NCBI GenBank assembly: GCA_949128115.1
Contig: OX421964.1
Coordinates: 15,834,892 to 15,898,891, forward strand
DNA from: Anaspis maculata
Taxonomy: Eukaryota; Arthropoda; Insecta; Coleoptera; Scraptiidae
Reading direction: 5' to 3'
Length of the DNA stretch: 64,000 nucleotides
In this document: positions 1 through 12,024 of the stretch, one piece after another
Numbering within the stretch: the first letter of the stretch is position 1
How the letters are laid out: each line of letters opens with the position of its first letter
Notes under the pieces: generated by a model
What the model was told of the DNA's origin: nothing
The model's database searches: none
Seen by the model: the letters and a program-made list of their open reading frames with translations, nothing else
Translations under genes and position numbers: made by a program

Positions 1-1680
1 ACCTAGTACCGCTTTAAGCTATCGATAAAAAAGTGAAAAAATCGCACTAGTATTGGCGAGTAACATTACCGATGGTGGCGCTGCTGATGCGCTTCGCATG
101 TAAACAAACATGTCGGATAGAGCACGGATTGTTGCTTGCGCGTTCAAAAATCTCATCAGTAGTAAGCGGTTTTTAATGTCCTCCAGACGTGAAACGTGGT
201 TAATTAGTATTGCGGTGGAACTCAAAAATGGCAGAAGCGCAATTGAGTGTTATGAAGGTTTTGAATTACTTGATGGACTCAACGGATTCTCGATGTATCG
301 TGATGGGAGAAGAAATTCTGAAGTCACAATTTCTTGTGTTGTGTGGTCGAAAGCGAACCGAATCAAGCATCAATTTAAACATAGACATATTTGAATTGTG
401 TTTACAAACAAGCGCATTGTATGAATCTCCTCACTAGGTAACTGGGAATGTAATTAAAAAAATAGTAGTAGCAGTTTCTGTGAAATTGAAACGTTCAAAT
501 GCACTTGCAAAGCAGGCCAGTCCGGGACATGCAAAAATATCGCAGCTGTGCTTCTTCGATGCAGCCATATAAAGTTCCCATTTTCAGCGACACTTCCCAG
601 GCTTTTCTCGTAGTCATGTTTTCCACAGTGCCGAGTTTGTTTGTCATCTTGACTACCCAACCTGCGTCTTTTGCTTTCGACGGGAAACGGTGAAAATGTA
701 ACTCTCCCTTTTTCCGGTTCCCACAGCGCGACTCGCACTCGGAAACACAACTAATTCTCCGCCACTTCTTGTCACTATCTATCTTGCCACCTTCCATTCT
801 ATGCCAATTTTGCTTGCCAGTTTTGCTTGCCAGTCGTGCCACGTGCCATTCTTATTTCAAAATGCAATGCTTTTGCAATCGACGACACTTAATATATTCA
901 AGATAATGAAACGTGCGTGGCTCACGTACTTTGTTGGAAAAAATTAACGCTGCGTTAAGTCAGATGGAATCAAATAAAGTCCCCAAACACCACAACGCTC
1001 ATAAGAGCCTACACAAATCTGCAGTTGATCCGTGCACAAACGTCGTTTACACGTTGGCCGTTAGATGGCGTATTCGATCTTGAAACTCGCCAATAGTACA
1101 GCGCCGGACTGGGATATTTTTCGTGTCCTGGAACTAAATCAAACCTGAAACGCCCCGATTCCAGCTGATTATGAATGAAAAACTAGCAGTATTGCCTAAA
1201 GAAATGATTTTTGTCAAGTAAACTATGGTTTTACCCCATTTGAGACACATTTCAGCAGTGTGGGCCTTCGCTTAATCGGGTCCTGTGCACCACTCCGCCG
1301 CCACCTGTCAGCCAACTGTCATTTGCAAGGTGACATTTGCTCTACTGAAATGTCACCCATGTGAACTACACACGAAAACTACCTCTTATATCAGTGAAGT
1401 GCCACTGGATTATTATTATCATTCCTTGTACCTTCCTACTACGTACTACAGAACCGAACTACAACCAAAATAACATTAGCAACAATCTAAATAATTGTTG
1501 TTTTCGGCTGTTTTAATTCAACAATTTGATACAATGACCAGCACAACAACATGGCTGGCTTTGACATGACATTTGACTCTTGGTAGCTCAAACGAACCAT
1601 TTCAGCGCAGTAGACATTTACGTAATAATCATCAAAATATAAACTCGTGCTCCGTGTTTTATTCTAGTTAGATGTTTCAA
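1..1680. other. Unassigned DNA, no recognisable gene
   Basis: Several open frames of 60-115 codons occur on both strands (for example about 495-842 minus and 110-394 plus) but they overlap each other, lack any domain motif I recognise and are typical of chance frames. No repeat partner elsewhere in the window was noticed. Confidence 0.5.
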
Positions 1681-1683
1681 ATT

Positions 1684-1815
1684 CCTCAAACAACTATCAA
1701 TCACTCGGGAAGTAGCCCCAATATTATCTTGGACAAAATCCTTCGACTACGTCCCGGGATTTTGGTCAGATAATATTGGGTCTACTTTTCCCTCGTGAAT
1801 GACAGTTGTTTTCGG
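1684..1815. repeat. Short palindromic hairpin element
   Basis: Two arms of about 55-60 bp face each other: the left arm contains AACAACTATCAATCACTCGG and the right arm its near reverse complement ending in GACAGTTGTT. Both arms hold the AATATTATC/GATAATATT block. The loop is only a few bases. This is the form of a very small foldback element or MITE. No target duplication was confirmed. Confidence 0.7.
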
Positions 1816-3200
1816 GTTAAAACGATTTAACTGAAAAAACACTGAGCACTTGTTATATTACTGTTGAAAAAGTCGGTTGTGTCAGTGTCACCCCAAAACT
1901 TTCCCGACTAGTATCCAGGATCCTATGGAAATTTTTGTTCGAAACGTCCCTTCGGGTGGGAAGTTGTAATTAGAAAGAAAGATTGAAAATTTACTCCACT
2001 CTAGGCTTCATCATTTAGTCCAGTCTCGAGAACCCAGGCCGGTTTTACGTTTTCAACCGGAAAATTCTCGGGAAATTTGAAAAAAAATTGTTGGAAAATG
2101 TTCAAGAAGATGCAGTTGCCCCTTGTTAAAAAAAATGTTGAAAATCTGTTCACGGGATGGAGAATTGGGAAATTTGTAGTTTTTCCAGAGAGAAAAACTC
2201 GAAAACTATGAGTCCGATTCCAAAAGCTTTTCCTTCAAACCTAAAATGAATATTACTTGGAGCTCACCGCATGTCGAAGTTTGAACTGCAGTTTTTTCAA
2301 ATTCACGGAATGTGCAATTTCATTTTGAAAAAATTACCGTCGGAAAACCGGAAACGTGTCGATTTTGAAATTGGATCTACACGACGACGCCCGATGCAAT
2401 CTACTTACGATATCAGTTGGAATTTTTTATAAAAAGTCGATCCCCGAGCAGATGTACTCCCCTACTTCCCTCCATATCATCCCCGCGACACGAGTTTCTG
2501 TCGTCGTGTCGTTCAAATTATTCAACTACAGTGGAGTGGGGGATTGTCGCCGGCGACATACGAAGTTCTGTATAAGGCCGCCATTAGTTGTGTTGCTCCC
2601 TGTCAAATGTGGTTCCAATCCATTGGATAGATTTTGAATAATTGAATGGTAAAGTTTTGAACTTTGACATTTTCCATTATTCGACAGATAACAGATAGGG
2701 CAATACTTATAACTGTTCTTAATACAGTGTTTCAAGGGTTTTCAAATGACATACGCAAGTTGAGTTCCGTGAGAAGTAGCTTATGACATTTGTTAATAGT
2801 GACAGTTCTGTTTGACAGATGACAGCGAAAAACTGATGGGCTCATTCCACAGAAAAACTTTGTCTGCATATACCAGATTTCAAGTCGATCTGATCAACGA
2901 TTCGGCAGTTATTGTGGAAGATTACAGACACACAGACAGACATAATTCTCCAAATGGTCTTGATCGTTTTGGGGGACCTCATAATGGATATATCCGTCGA
3001 AATCTCAAAACTTTTTTCTTCACGATTACAATACTTTCCCTTCCATCTTGGTGGAGGGTCGGGAAAGTAAAATTACAATTTTTCGAGTTCTTTTTTCCGA
3101 TATCTCGAAAACTGAAAATGATAAGTCAAATATCTTCTTAGATCATTGATCGGCATGAAAATGCGCAACTTCTTCTCATTTAACTGACTTTTTATCTTTA
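1816..3200. other. Unassigned AT-rich DNA
   Basis: Contains phrases such as CTCGAAAAC and TTGGAAATTTTC that recall interspersed repeats, and short open frames of up to about 109 codons without motifs. Nothing can be named here. Confidence 0.4.
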
Positions 3201-5055
3201 TAGTCAGGGGGCATAGGGTCAAAAAAGGCCTGGCCGTGTGCAACTTCGTGAAGATATATAAAGATATGTCCTAATCGACTCCTGGGCGAATATTGACATC
3301 TGCTGCAGGCAAATATGGTGGAGGCGCCAAAATAGGCTTCATCTGGTAATAATAAACTGGCTGTAGCTCGTTTGTTTTTCAACGGATTTCAACATCTGAA
3401 ACATCAATTTGTAGACGAAAAAACTCTCTTCTTATTTCATGCCTAAGTTTACAAACGTCATTTCGGGAAATTGTCAAAATTGTCTTTATAAGATATGCTA
3501 AACTCTGGCCTTTTTTGAAGGTTGTCTGATATTTTTGAAACTTGGCAGTATTATAGATCTTGAGGTGCCCTTTCAGAATTTCCACTTTTCCACTTCGTAT
3601 ATTTGCCGTCTTGGTCGCCATATTGAAATGATCGCACCCTAAAAACAGTTTTTTGTCACTATCTCCATTTCAGTCAATGTGAGATGAAAGCGTTTGTATG
3701 GGAATGGAAGCTTATTCAATTCTCTACAATTTGACACCATACCCATGTACGTGCTACGTCCGGTTCTTGGGTTATGGGTTCTAGAACTCCCTGAAGCATC
3801 AACTTTTGTCATCCAATCAGCATATCAAGTTGATCTTAGCTTCACGTGGCAGTCAAACTGACCATAAATAATGATGAGTTGTCAACCACAGACTATTAAT
3901 ATCCAGAAAATCAATCATGGTAACGGTTGTTATGCAACTACAGAGTGAACTCTATAAGGGAAAATTGACTTTGAAAAGGTATAGCTTGAGAACCGTAAGT
4001 CGCACATGAGTGATTCAGATGTCAAATTTTAGAGAATTCAATAGACCTTTACTTTTGATATGAATCCTGAAATTTTATGACAAATTTTTCGAAATTTTTT
4101 CAAAAATGTTTTTTTGGACGCCATCTTTTTGAAATTATTGCCAGAACAGCAGAGATACGAAGTGGAAAGGTGGATATTCTGAATAATGACCCCAAATTTC
4201 ATCATAATAATGAGTTTCGAATGTATCTGATATCCTTCAAATGCTATATTATTACCTCTATTTCTTGCTAAAGTCAATTTACTTCCACAGTTCACCCTGT
4301 AATTACACAAATAACATCACCATGATCGATTTTCTATATTTTTTATCATCTATGGTTAATGGCCAAGCGCTATTTATGGTTAACTTGCTCACTTCATGAT
4401 GGTGGTATCAATTTAACATGCTGATTGAATGCCGAAAGTTGATGCTTCCGGAAATTCTGAAAGCTCTAACTCAAGAACCGTAAATCGCACATGAATAACT
4501 GCTATGTAAAATTGTAGAAATTTGAATGGGCTTTCTTCCGCATATACACGTTTCAATTTTGAGTCAGTTGAATTCAAGATTTTGACAAAAAACTGTTGTT
4601 TGGGCGCCATCTTTCCAATATGGCGGCCAAAACGGCAAAGATACGAAGTGGAAAAGTAGAAACTCGGAAAGAGCACCTCAAGATCTATGATACTGCCAGG
4701 TTATAAAAATATCGGATAACCTTCAAAAAATGGCGGAATAAAGCATATCTTATGAAGACAATTTTGACAGTTTCACGAATGACGTTTGTAAATTCAGGCA
4801 TGAAGTAAGAAGAGAATTTTTTTGTTCACAAAATGACGTGTCAGATGTTGAAATCCGTTGGAAAACAAACGAGCTACAGCCAGTTTTTTATAACCAGATG
4901 AAGCCCATTTTGGCGCCTCCACCATTTTTGCCTGCAGTAAATGCCAATATTCCACCATAATTTTTCATAGTCCTTGATCCCCCAGGAATCGATTGAGACA
5001 TAACTCTATATATCTTCACGAAGCTGCACACGGCACGACCTATGCCCCCATACTA
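3201..5055. mobile_element. Palindromic element family B, copy 1 (1.86 kb)
   Basis: The ends are inverted: the left end reads TAGTCAGGGGGCATAGG and runs into GCCGTGTGCAACTTCGTG; the right end is the complement, finishing CTATGCCCCCATACTA. Internally, blocks containing GGCGCCAT(C/A)TTT and TTCCACTTCGTAT recur in both orientations near 3600, 4130 and 4600, so much of the element can fold back. The terminal TA fits a TA target. The 60-120 codon frames inside are not conserved as proteins. It is a non-autonomous, long-inverted-repeat DNA element of no family I can name. A second copy at 14002-18049 confirms its limits. Confidence 0.8.
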
Positions 5056-6711
5056 AGATACCTATGCTTATCCACGACAAACGGACACCTTGTATAGCTG
5101 AGTTTAACATCACTTTACGTTCAGGAGATCAGAATTACGTAGAAAACATGTTTTAAGTTGAGTACCTACTTAATTTGATAAAATTTGACTTTTCGAAAAA
5201 TAACGTTCACGGCGATTTTTTCAAGTTTGCCGTTTCATATTTGCTTCACGTCACATTCCAGAGCGTAGAGGACACAACCGAGAAAAAATATCTGCTCTTT
5301 ATAAAAATCAACGGTCACTGGAATTATTCAAGTTTTTATCAGAGGATGCACCATAATGAGACAGGTGTGGTGTTGGTCCGTGCGTGGCCGGCCCTGATGA
5401 TTGCAATTTTATGCAACTTTTACCATTTGTCTACCATCATCAACCACTTGTCTATTCCACCAGCCATTCTGTTACATCAGCTATACTCTCAAAGATACCA
5501 TCACGCGTCCGAAAGTAAACACACCGCGCCAATCTATAATTAATCCCGAATTCGATTTGTGTTTTGACGGCCCAATTGCTGCCCCAATTTTGTATTATTA
5601 TTAATCTATTTTCGTGCGTGCTATCAAAACATTTCGATCGATTCAGATTTTTTTCTCTGTACAGTTTAAATAGAAATAATAATCAAAAAAACGTACCTGA
5701 CGTGATCATCGACAAGGCCAAGACGACGCCCCATAGCGACGCCGCTGCTGTCCGAAACGTCGTCTTCATGCTTCAGAATTCAGGGCCTCGTGTGATAGAA
5801 AAATCCATGTTTCTCCGATGCCGGGCCACATTTTCGCGAGTTTCAATTGAGCACTTGTCACATGAATGTTGCGAATGTTAATCGAAATTTATTCGGCGCG
5901 CCAATTTATTTTTAAACGACGTCGCCGCCGCCACTGGGATTGCTCTGAATCAATTTGAAGAATAAATTTAAAAAAGTAATACTGATGAGACAAACGTAAA
6001 TTCAGACTTGTGTTACGGGAAGAACCTTTGTGTACTGCACTTTTAGCTAACGAGGCAAGAGTAAACCGAGCGCCGAGCTAACATCAAAGCTCTCGGTACT
6101 GGTGCTTGCGGGATTATAATGATGAAAACTGAAACTCTGTGCAGCACACATACCGACCGATCAAGAATATAAAGTGCCATGTTGCAGAATATCCATTGAA
6201 TACGAGAGTTATTTTTATAGATCACTTTGAACACGGCAGGTCGGTACTTTCTTTCAAGACTATACCATAAGCATTGTAGCTTGCGGCTAGAGCTCTGATT
6301 GTTCTATATGGGAGGTAATTTCACAGTGTTTGCCTTTGGAATTGCATAGGAACTAGATATTACAGGTATAATAATAGGCGGATCTCTGGAAGGTATCTCG
6401 TTAAAATTCCGCAAATATCGCGAATAAGCAAGCATATCACTGAATCTTTACTATTGCCTACTGTATTGGGTGACATTGCCTCAAAATGGATCTTACAGGA
6501 CCGTGACTTCACTTACGCTGCAATCAAACTGATCGCATTGCTCCGTAAAATATGATTTCCATACATTTTTGATAAAATTTTGTATCGAGCTTGTTCGAGG
6601 GATTTAACGACAAAAACAACACATTGCAAAAATATCGTGAAAGCAGTAAGGGCGACGATGGGGATTGAAAATTTGGACAAGGGAGAATATAAGGTGTCGA
6701 CCGCGGGACTA
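5056..6711. other. Unassigned DNA with one dispersed fragment
   Basis: The stretch 5231-5310 (core CACATTCCAGAGCGTAGAG) recurs at about 8300-8370, so it is a fragment of a dispersed repeat. The rest shows no gene, RNA or repeat structure that I recognise. Confidence 0.5.
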
Positions 6712-6713
6712 TA

Positions 6714-7301
6714 CAGGGCGTTTCAGGGATGATAGCAAAAAAATTAACTGTGGGTAGATCTTGTCAAAATATGACGAAAACCTATACACCATTTTGCAAA
6801 GTTCGCCCTAATGACGAAGATACAGCCCTCCAAAGTTCGCTTGTTTCGGATTTCAAAAATTTGTAACTCAGGAACGTTTCGACAAATTCAGCTTTAATTC
6901 AGAAAAAGCTGGTTTGTCATAATTATCTATCAACCTGCCAAATTTTAAAAGCATCCAACCAGTGTTGTAGAAGGTATGAGGGGTCACCTTAGGTCAACTT
7001 TTCCTGGATGCTTTTGAACTATTGAGCCTCATAACTCCTACACCACTGGTGGATTCTTCCCAAATTTGGCAGGTTGATAGATAATCATAACAAACCAGCT
7101 TTTGCTGGATTAAAGCTAAATTTGTCAAAAGGTTCCTGAGTTACAAATTTTTGAAATCCGAAAAAAGTGAACTTTGGAGGACTGTATCTTCGTCATAAGG
7201 CCGAACTTTGTTTGCAAAATGGTATACATATAGGTTTTCGTCATATTTTGACGAGATTTACCCACAGTTGAATTTTTTGCTATCATCCCTGAAACACCCT
7301 G
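6714..7301. mobile_element. CAGGG-ended palindromic MITE (588 bp)
   Basis: The left end CAGGGCGTTTCAGGGATGAT and the right end ATCATCCCTGAAACACCCTG are inverted copies, flanked on each side by TA (6712-6713 and 7302-7303). The arms stay complementary almost to the centre near 7010, including blocks around CAAACCAGCTTTT and CATAACTCCTACACC. TA duplication with these ends is typical of Tc1/mariner-type non-autonomous elements. No coding capacity. Confidence 0.85.
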
Positions 7302-7429
7302 TATAAGCATTTTCTTTCAGCTATAGAGTCCTACTTCAAATCATAAACAAGGTTGCTGTGTGACTCGGTTGTACAATAAGAAAAATCGCATATCTTGTGA
7401 CTTTGGAGCTAGTGCGGGCGCTAAGAGCC

Positions 7430-7615
7430 AAAATCGGGATGAACCTTGCAAATGGTGATGAAAGCATGAAATTTGGTACACGTACTCGGAATGAGCCCTT
7501 CTTTCAGATAAGAGGTGGAGCTACGCCGAATTTTCACCGGAAGGGGGCTCGCGGGGCTCCTGAAAGTTGAAGGACTAGGACTCCCACTAAACGGCTTATC
7601 AGTTCGTTTTAACAA
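7430..7615. repeat. Solitary copy of the AAATTTGG module shared with palindromes E and F
   Basis: Contains GATGAAAGCATGAAATTTGG followed by a TACAC(G)T-like run and, about 60 bp on, a GGTGGAGC(T)AC block. The same order of blocks occurs at about 31320, 33400, 62620 and 63270. Here it stands alone without an inverted partner, so it is probably a truncated copy. Confidence 0.5.
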
Positions 7616-8435
7616 TCAAAAAGGAAACTTATGAATATATTGCAAACATTGACGGCGTTTATCGCCTTGTCCCGGGAATTTTCCATTATGAAAAAAAAAA
7701 GAGTTCTTCGGCAGATCACAAAAATTGATTTTATTTCATTTTCACCTACAAAAAATAAATGAGGAGATGTGCAACACGTTGATTCCCACGAATTTGTATC
7801 CTCTGAATTCGTTTGTGGAGTCAAAATTTTGATGGTGTATCTTCTTGAAGAGGGGCATTCTAAAGAGTAAGCTATTTTCAACACTAAGTTCAAACAGAAT
7901 TTTTTCAATGTTCCGAATCGAAATTACTGAATTCCTCCCAGCAAAACATACCCTGAACCGTTCTTTGGAAGTACCGCGTGCAATTGAATGTGAAGTAAGT
8001 CGTGAAACACCATCAGAATTTTTCTTCTGTGATGCTGCGCTTCACTCTCGACCGGGGCAATTAGGTTCCTACATAGCATGCGCGGAGTGTATACACGTTA
8101 TTTCAATATAATGACACAATTTCAATCATGAAAAATTTGACTGAACCGAGAAAATACCCTGCATCGTGTCCCCACTGAGCAGTTGATGTGATTGTAGTAG
8201 CGATTTAACTCCAACAGCAACTTCCACCAAATTCTTATGAGCAATCAACTTTATCACGCTCTTAGTTGCTATGCAGCAGCCAATAGCATGGCCCAGCTGC
8301 CGTTTTATATTTGCTTCGCATCACATTCCAGAGCGTAGAGAACAAAACCAAGAAAAAATATCTACTTATAAAAAAACGACTTCTTTCAAAAATTGAAAGA
8401 AAAAAATTATCTCCAAGATGAAATTGTTTGAAGAT
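7616..8435. other. Unassigned DNA
   Basis: Short frames up to 99 codons without motifs. The stretch at about 8300-8370 matches 5231-5310 (see there). No gene is supported. Confidence 0.4.
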
Positions 8436-8439
8436 CAAC

Positions 8440-9095
8440 AAAAACCATTAATGATCTTTGACTGCTGTATTATTGACGAGGATATATTTGGTTTGGGAAA
8501 TGTTGTCACGGAAATATTTCTGGCTGGCATATTATTGACGAGGATGTTTTTGCCTGTGATATTACCTCGGATATCACCTACTGGCGGGATATTTTTGGCC
8601 TGGGATAATTTGTCGCGGGGATATTTTTAGCCTAAGAAATTTGGTCGCGGGGATAAAATTAGCGGGATATTTTTGTTGGCCTGGGACAATTTGTCACTGG
8701 AAAATGCTTCACTGGTATATTATTGGCAGAGATATTTTTGGCCTGAGAAATTTTGTCTCGGAGGAATTTCCGCCTAGGATATTATTGGCGGCTGGCGAGG
8801 ATATTTTTAGCTTGAGATAATTTTTTGCTGAGTAAATATTCTTGAGGATATTTTTGACTTGGGATATTTTTGGCTTGAGATATTTTTCATAGCGGGAATA
8901 TTTTATGGCGGGGATATTATAGACGGGCAATTTTTAGCCTGAGATAATTTGTAGCGGCGATAATTTTGGCTGCTACGATATTACTGATAACGATATCTTT
9001 GGCCTGGAATATCTTGTCACAGGGCTATTTTTCACTTGCGATAATTATTTGTTGTGGGAATATTTCCTGGTAGGATATTATTGGTTCTAGGAAAA
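8440..9095. repeat. Degenerate minisatellite block 1 (GATATTTTTGG type)
   Basis: Repeats of about 25-45 bp built on GGGGATATTTTTGGC, CTGGGATAAT and TTGTCGCGG follow one another with strong drift. Translation gives recurrent GIFLAWDNLSRGYF-like phrases, but the frame breaks constantly, so I read it as a satellite rather than a gene. The same unit in the same orientation returns at 12025-13425. Confidence 0.85.
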
Positions 9096-9170
9096 TTCGT
9101 CGCACGGACAATTTGTCGCAGGCAATTCGTCGCGGACAATCCGTCGCACGGACAATTCGTCGTAAAAGGA
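9096..9170. repeat. Short GACAATTCGTCGCACG tandem block
   Basis: Four to five units of about 15-17 bp based on GACAATTCGTCGCACG. The core AATTTGTCGC is also part of the neighbouring block 1 unit, suggesting this block grew from it. A reverse-complement version occurs at 11905-12020. Confidence 0.8.
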
Positions 9171-9189
9171 ACGCCACTTCTCGATGCGT

Positions 9190-11880
9190 GGCCGGACAAT
9201 TAACACCTAGGGGCTTATCAGGGCTCCAAACTACACATGAGGATAAAAGGGAGCCCGGTAGAGCTCCGAAGCCACGGAAAAAAGCAAAGGGGCTCAGCAG
9301 GGCTTCGAACTATATGTAGGACATAAAGGGGCCTAATGTAGCTCTCTATAACAAAACAAGGCAAGAACGGGCTCACTGTAGTACTCTGCGAGTCAAGAAA
9401 AAAACATAAGTGGGCTCCGATAGATCACATGAAAACACAAGGTGTCTATTTATGCACCAAAAGTCAAGGGAAATGTGAGGGGGCTCAGCAGGGCTTCAAA
9501 ACACGTTGAAGAAACAAGAGGGTCCAATGAAGTTTGCTTGAATTCAGATCGCTGGCTGTAAAAAAACATAAAGGGGCTAATTGGGCTTCAAAATACCCTT
9601 TCGGACACAAGGGAGCCGATAAGGCTTCGAATATCACTTTGAAGCACAAGGAACTCACTAGTGCTCCAAAACACACAGAAAAAAGTGAGAGGGCTCAGCG
9701 GGGTCTCAAAAGACGTTGAAGAAACAATGGGGGGCTACGAAGGATCATTAGGGCCTCTAACAGCGCACCAAGGGGGCTCACTGGGATTCTGAAGGCTACA
9801 AAAAAAGGGGCTCATCAGGGTTCCAAACGATACATGAGGGCACTAGGGAACCCGATAGAACTCCGTAAGCTACGGAAAAATGCTAGGGGGCTCAGCAGGG
9901 CTTCAAAAGACGTTGATGAAACAAGAGGGCAACTAGGGCAACAAGGGAGCTCACTGATATTCTCAAAGCTACGGGAGGAATAAGGGGGTTCACCAGGGCT
10001 CCAAACGATACATGAGGAAAAAAGGGGCCGGATGGAGCTCCGTAACTCATGGAAAAATTCTATGGGGCTCAGCAGGGCTTGAAAATACATTAAAGAAACA
10101 AGGAGGCTGTTGGAGGGCCACTATAGGGCCTCTAACAACGCAAGAAGGCACAAAGGGGCTCACTGGAATTCTGAAAGCTACGCAAAGGATAAGGGGTCTC
10201 ATCAAGGCTCAAAACGATACATGCGAGGACACAAGGAGGCCCGATAGAGATCCGTGAGCCACGAGAAAATGCTATGGGCTCAGCAGCGCTTTAAAAGATG
10301 TTGGAGAGACAAGGCAACTGAGATAGAGGGCAACTGGGGCAACAAGGGGGCTCACTGAAATTCTGAAAGCTACGAAAAGCAAAAGGAGGCTCATCAGGGC
10401 TCCAAACGATACATTTAGGGCACAAGGGGGGCCCAAAAGAGCTTCATGACCCACGGAGAAATGCTAGGAAACTCAGCAGGATTTCAAGTGATATAGACGA
10501 CACAATGGAGCCCGACGGAGTTCTGTTCAACAAAAGGCAAGGCAAAAGGGGCTGGGCTTATTGATACCCTGAAAGCCATGAAAAAACATGACGGGGTTAA
10601 TTAAAACTACATTTGCAGACACAGGAGGGGGAGGACAACAAGGGTCGGAAAATTATATGAAGGCACAAGAGACTAATGCTCCGGCCGATAGGGCTCCGAA
10701 TGACATGACGGCACAAGGGTGCTTAGTGCTCCGAAAGTAACGGAAGATACAAGGAGACTCGGCAGGTCTTCAAATTACATTGAAGACACAAGAAGGAGGC
10801 CCAATGAAGCTCTGGATAACAGAATATGATGAAAGAGGACTCAATGGAATTCTGAAAGCTATGAAACATATTACGGCACTGGAGGACGCAAGGGGGTCCG
10901 ATAGGAGGCTGACATGAAGGTACAAGGAGTTCACTAGTGCTCTGGAAGCCTCAGAAAAAAAAGGGGGCCCAACAGAGCTTCAATCGATGTTAAAGACACA
11001 GGGGGACCTACTGGAGATCTGTATAATAAAATAGGCTTATTGGTACGTATTTTCTCTGGAAGCCTATCAGCTCTGGGGCTTATCAGAGCTTTGATTACAT
11101 TTTAAGAAACAAAGGGGCCCCGTAGGGCTCCGAAAATGACATAATGGCACAACGCTGCTTGCTGCTCCGGAAGTCACAAATACAAGAGGGCATAGCAGGG
11201 CTTCAAATCACACTGGGGTCCAGTGGGACTCTTGATAACACAAGTTTGCAAAATGGGGGCTTCTGGAATTCTGAAAGCTATGAAAAATATACGAAGGGTC
11301 ATTAGGGCTCAAAAAAACACTTAAGGACGTGAGGAGCCCGACAGGGCTCCGATCATCACATTAAGGCACAAGGGGCTTACAGTAGTGCTTCGAAAGTCAC
11401 GGGAAAATGTAAGGGGGCTCAGCAGATCTCAGAAAAAATTGAGGAAACGCCAGGATAGGGTTCCGAATATGACATGGAAACACAAAGGTGCTCACTGCTA
11501 CGAAATTCACGGAGAAAAACAAGGGGCTCGCCAAAGGTTATAAACTGCATTAAAGACACGAGTATGCCCAATGGAGGTCTGGATAGCACAAGAACGCAAC
11601 AGAGGGCTTGCTGGGATTTTGGTAGTCATCAAAAACCTGAAGGGCTGATAAGGTCTCCAAACAATACTTGCGGACACAAGGGGCTGGATAGGGTTCCGAA
11701 TTAGAGTTTCGGAAGCTCGGTGCCCTACTGGAAGTGCGCGGAGTAATGCAAGGGGACTCACTATTGTTCAAAGACATTGAAAAAACGAGAGTGCCCAAAA
11801 GGGTTTTAGATAATACAGTAAGGTATAAGGGGCTCATTAGAACCTGAGAGCAAGAGAAAACACAAAACGCGTTTGTAAAA
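9190..11880. repeat. Degenerate minisatellite block (CAAGGGGGCTCA type) with higher-order period
   Basis: About 2.7 kb of drifting units of roughly 45-60 bp around ACAAGGGGGCTCA, AGGGCTCCAAA and GAAAGCTACG. A higher-order unit is visible: the phrase CCAAACGATACAT recurs near 9823, 10001, 10211 and 10402, spacing about 180-210 bp. Between these marks the order of subunits (CTCCGT, AAATGCTA, CAGCAGGGCTTCAAAA, CTCACTGGAATTCTGAAAGC) is kept. Frames of 60-95 codons here are fragments of the repeat, not genes. Confidence 0.85.
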
Positions 11881-11904
11881 CCAAGGCAAAGGGCAAAAAA
11901 AATT

Positions 11905-12022
11905 GCTATGAATTGTCCGTGCGACGAACTGCCCGCGACAATTTGTCCGCGACGAATTTTCCATGCGACAATTTGTCCGTGCGACGAACTGTCCGCGACA
12001 ATTTGTCCGTGACGAATTGTCC
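11905..12022. repeat. Inverted copy of the GACAATTCGTCG block
   Basis: Units such as TTGTCCGTGCGACGAA are the reverse complement of the block at 9096-9170. It lies at the other edge of the CAAGGGGGCTCA array, so the two blocks bracket that array in inverted orientation. Confidence 0.85.
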
Positions 12023-12024
12023 GG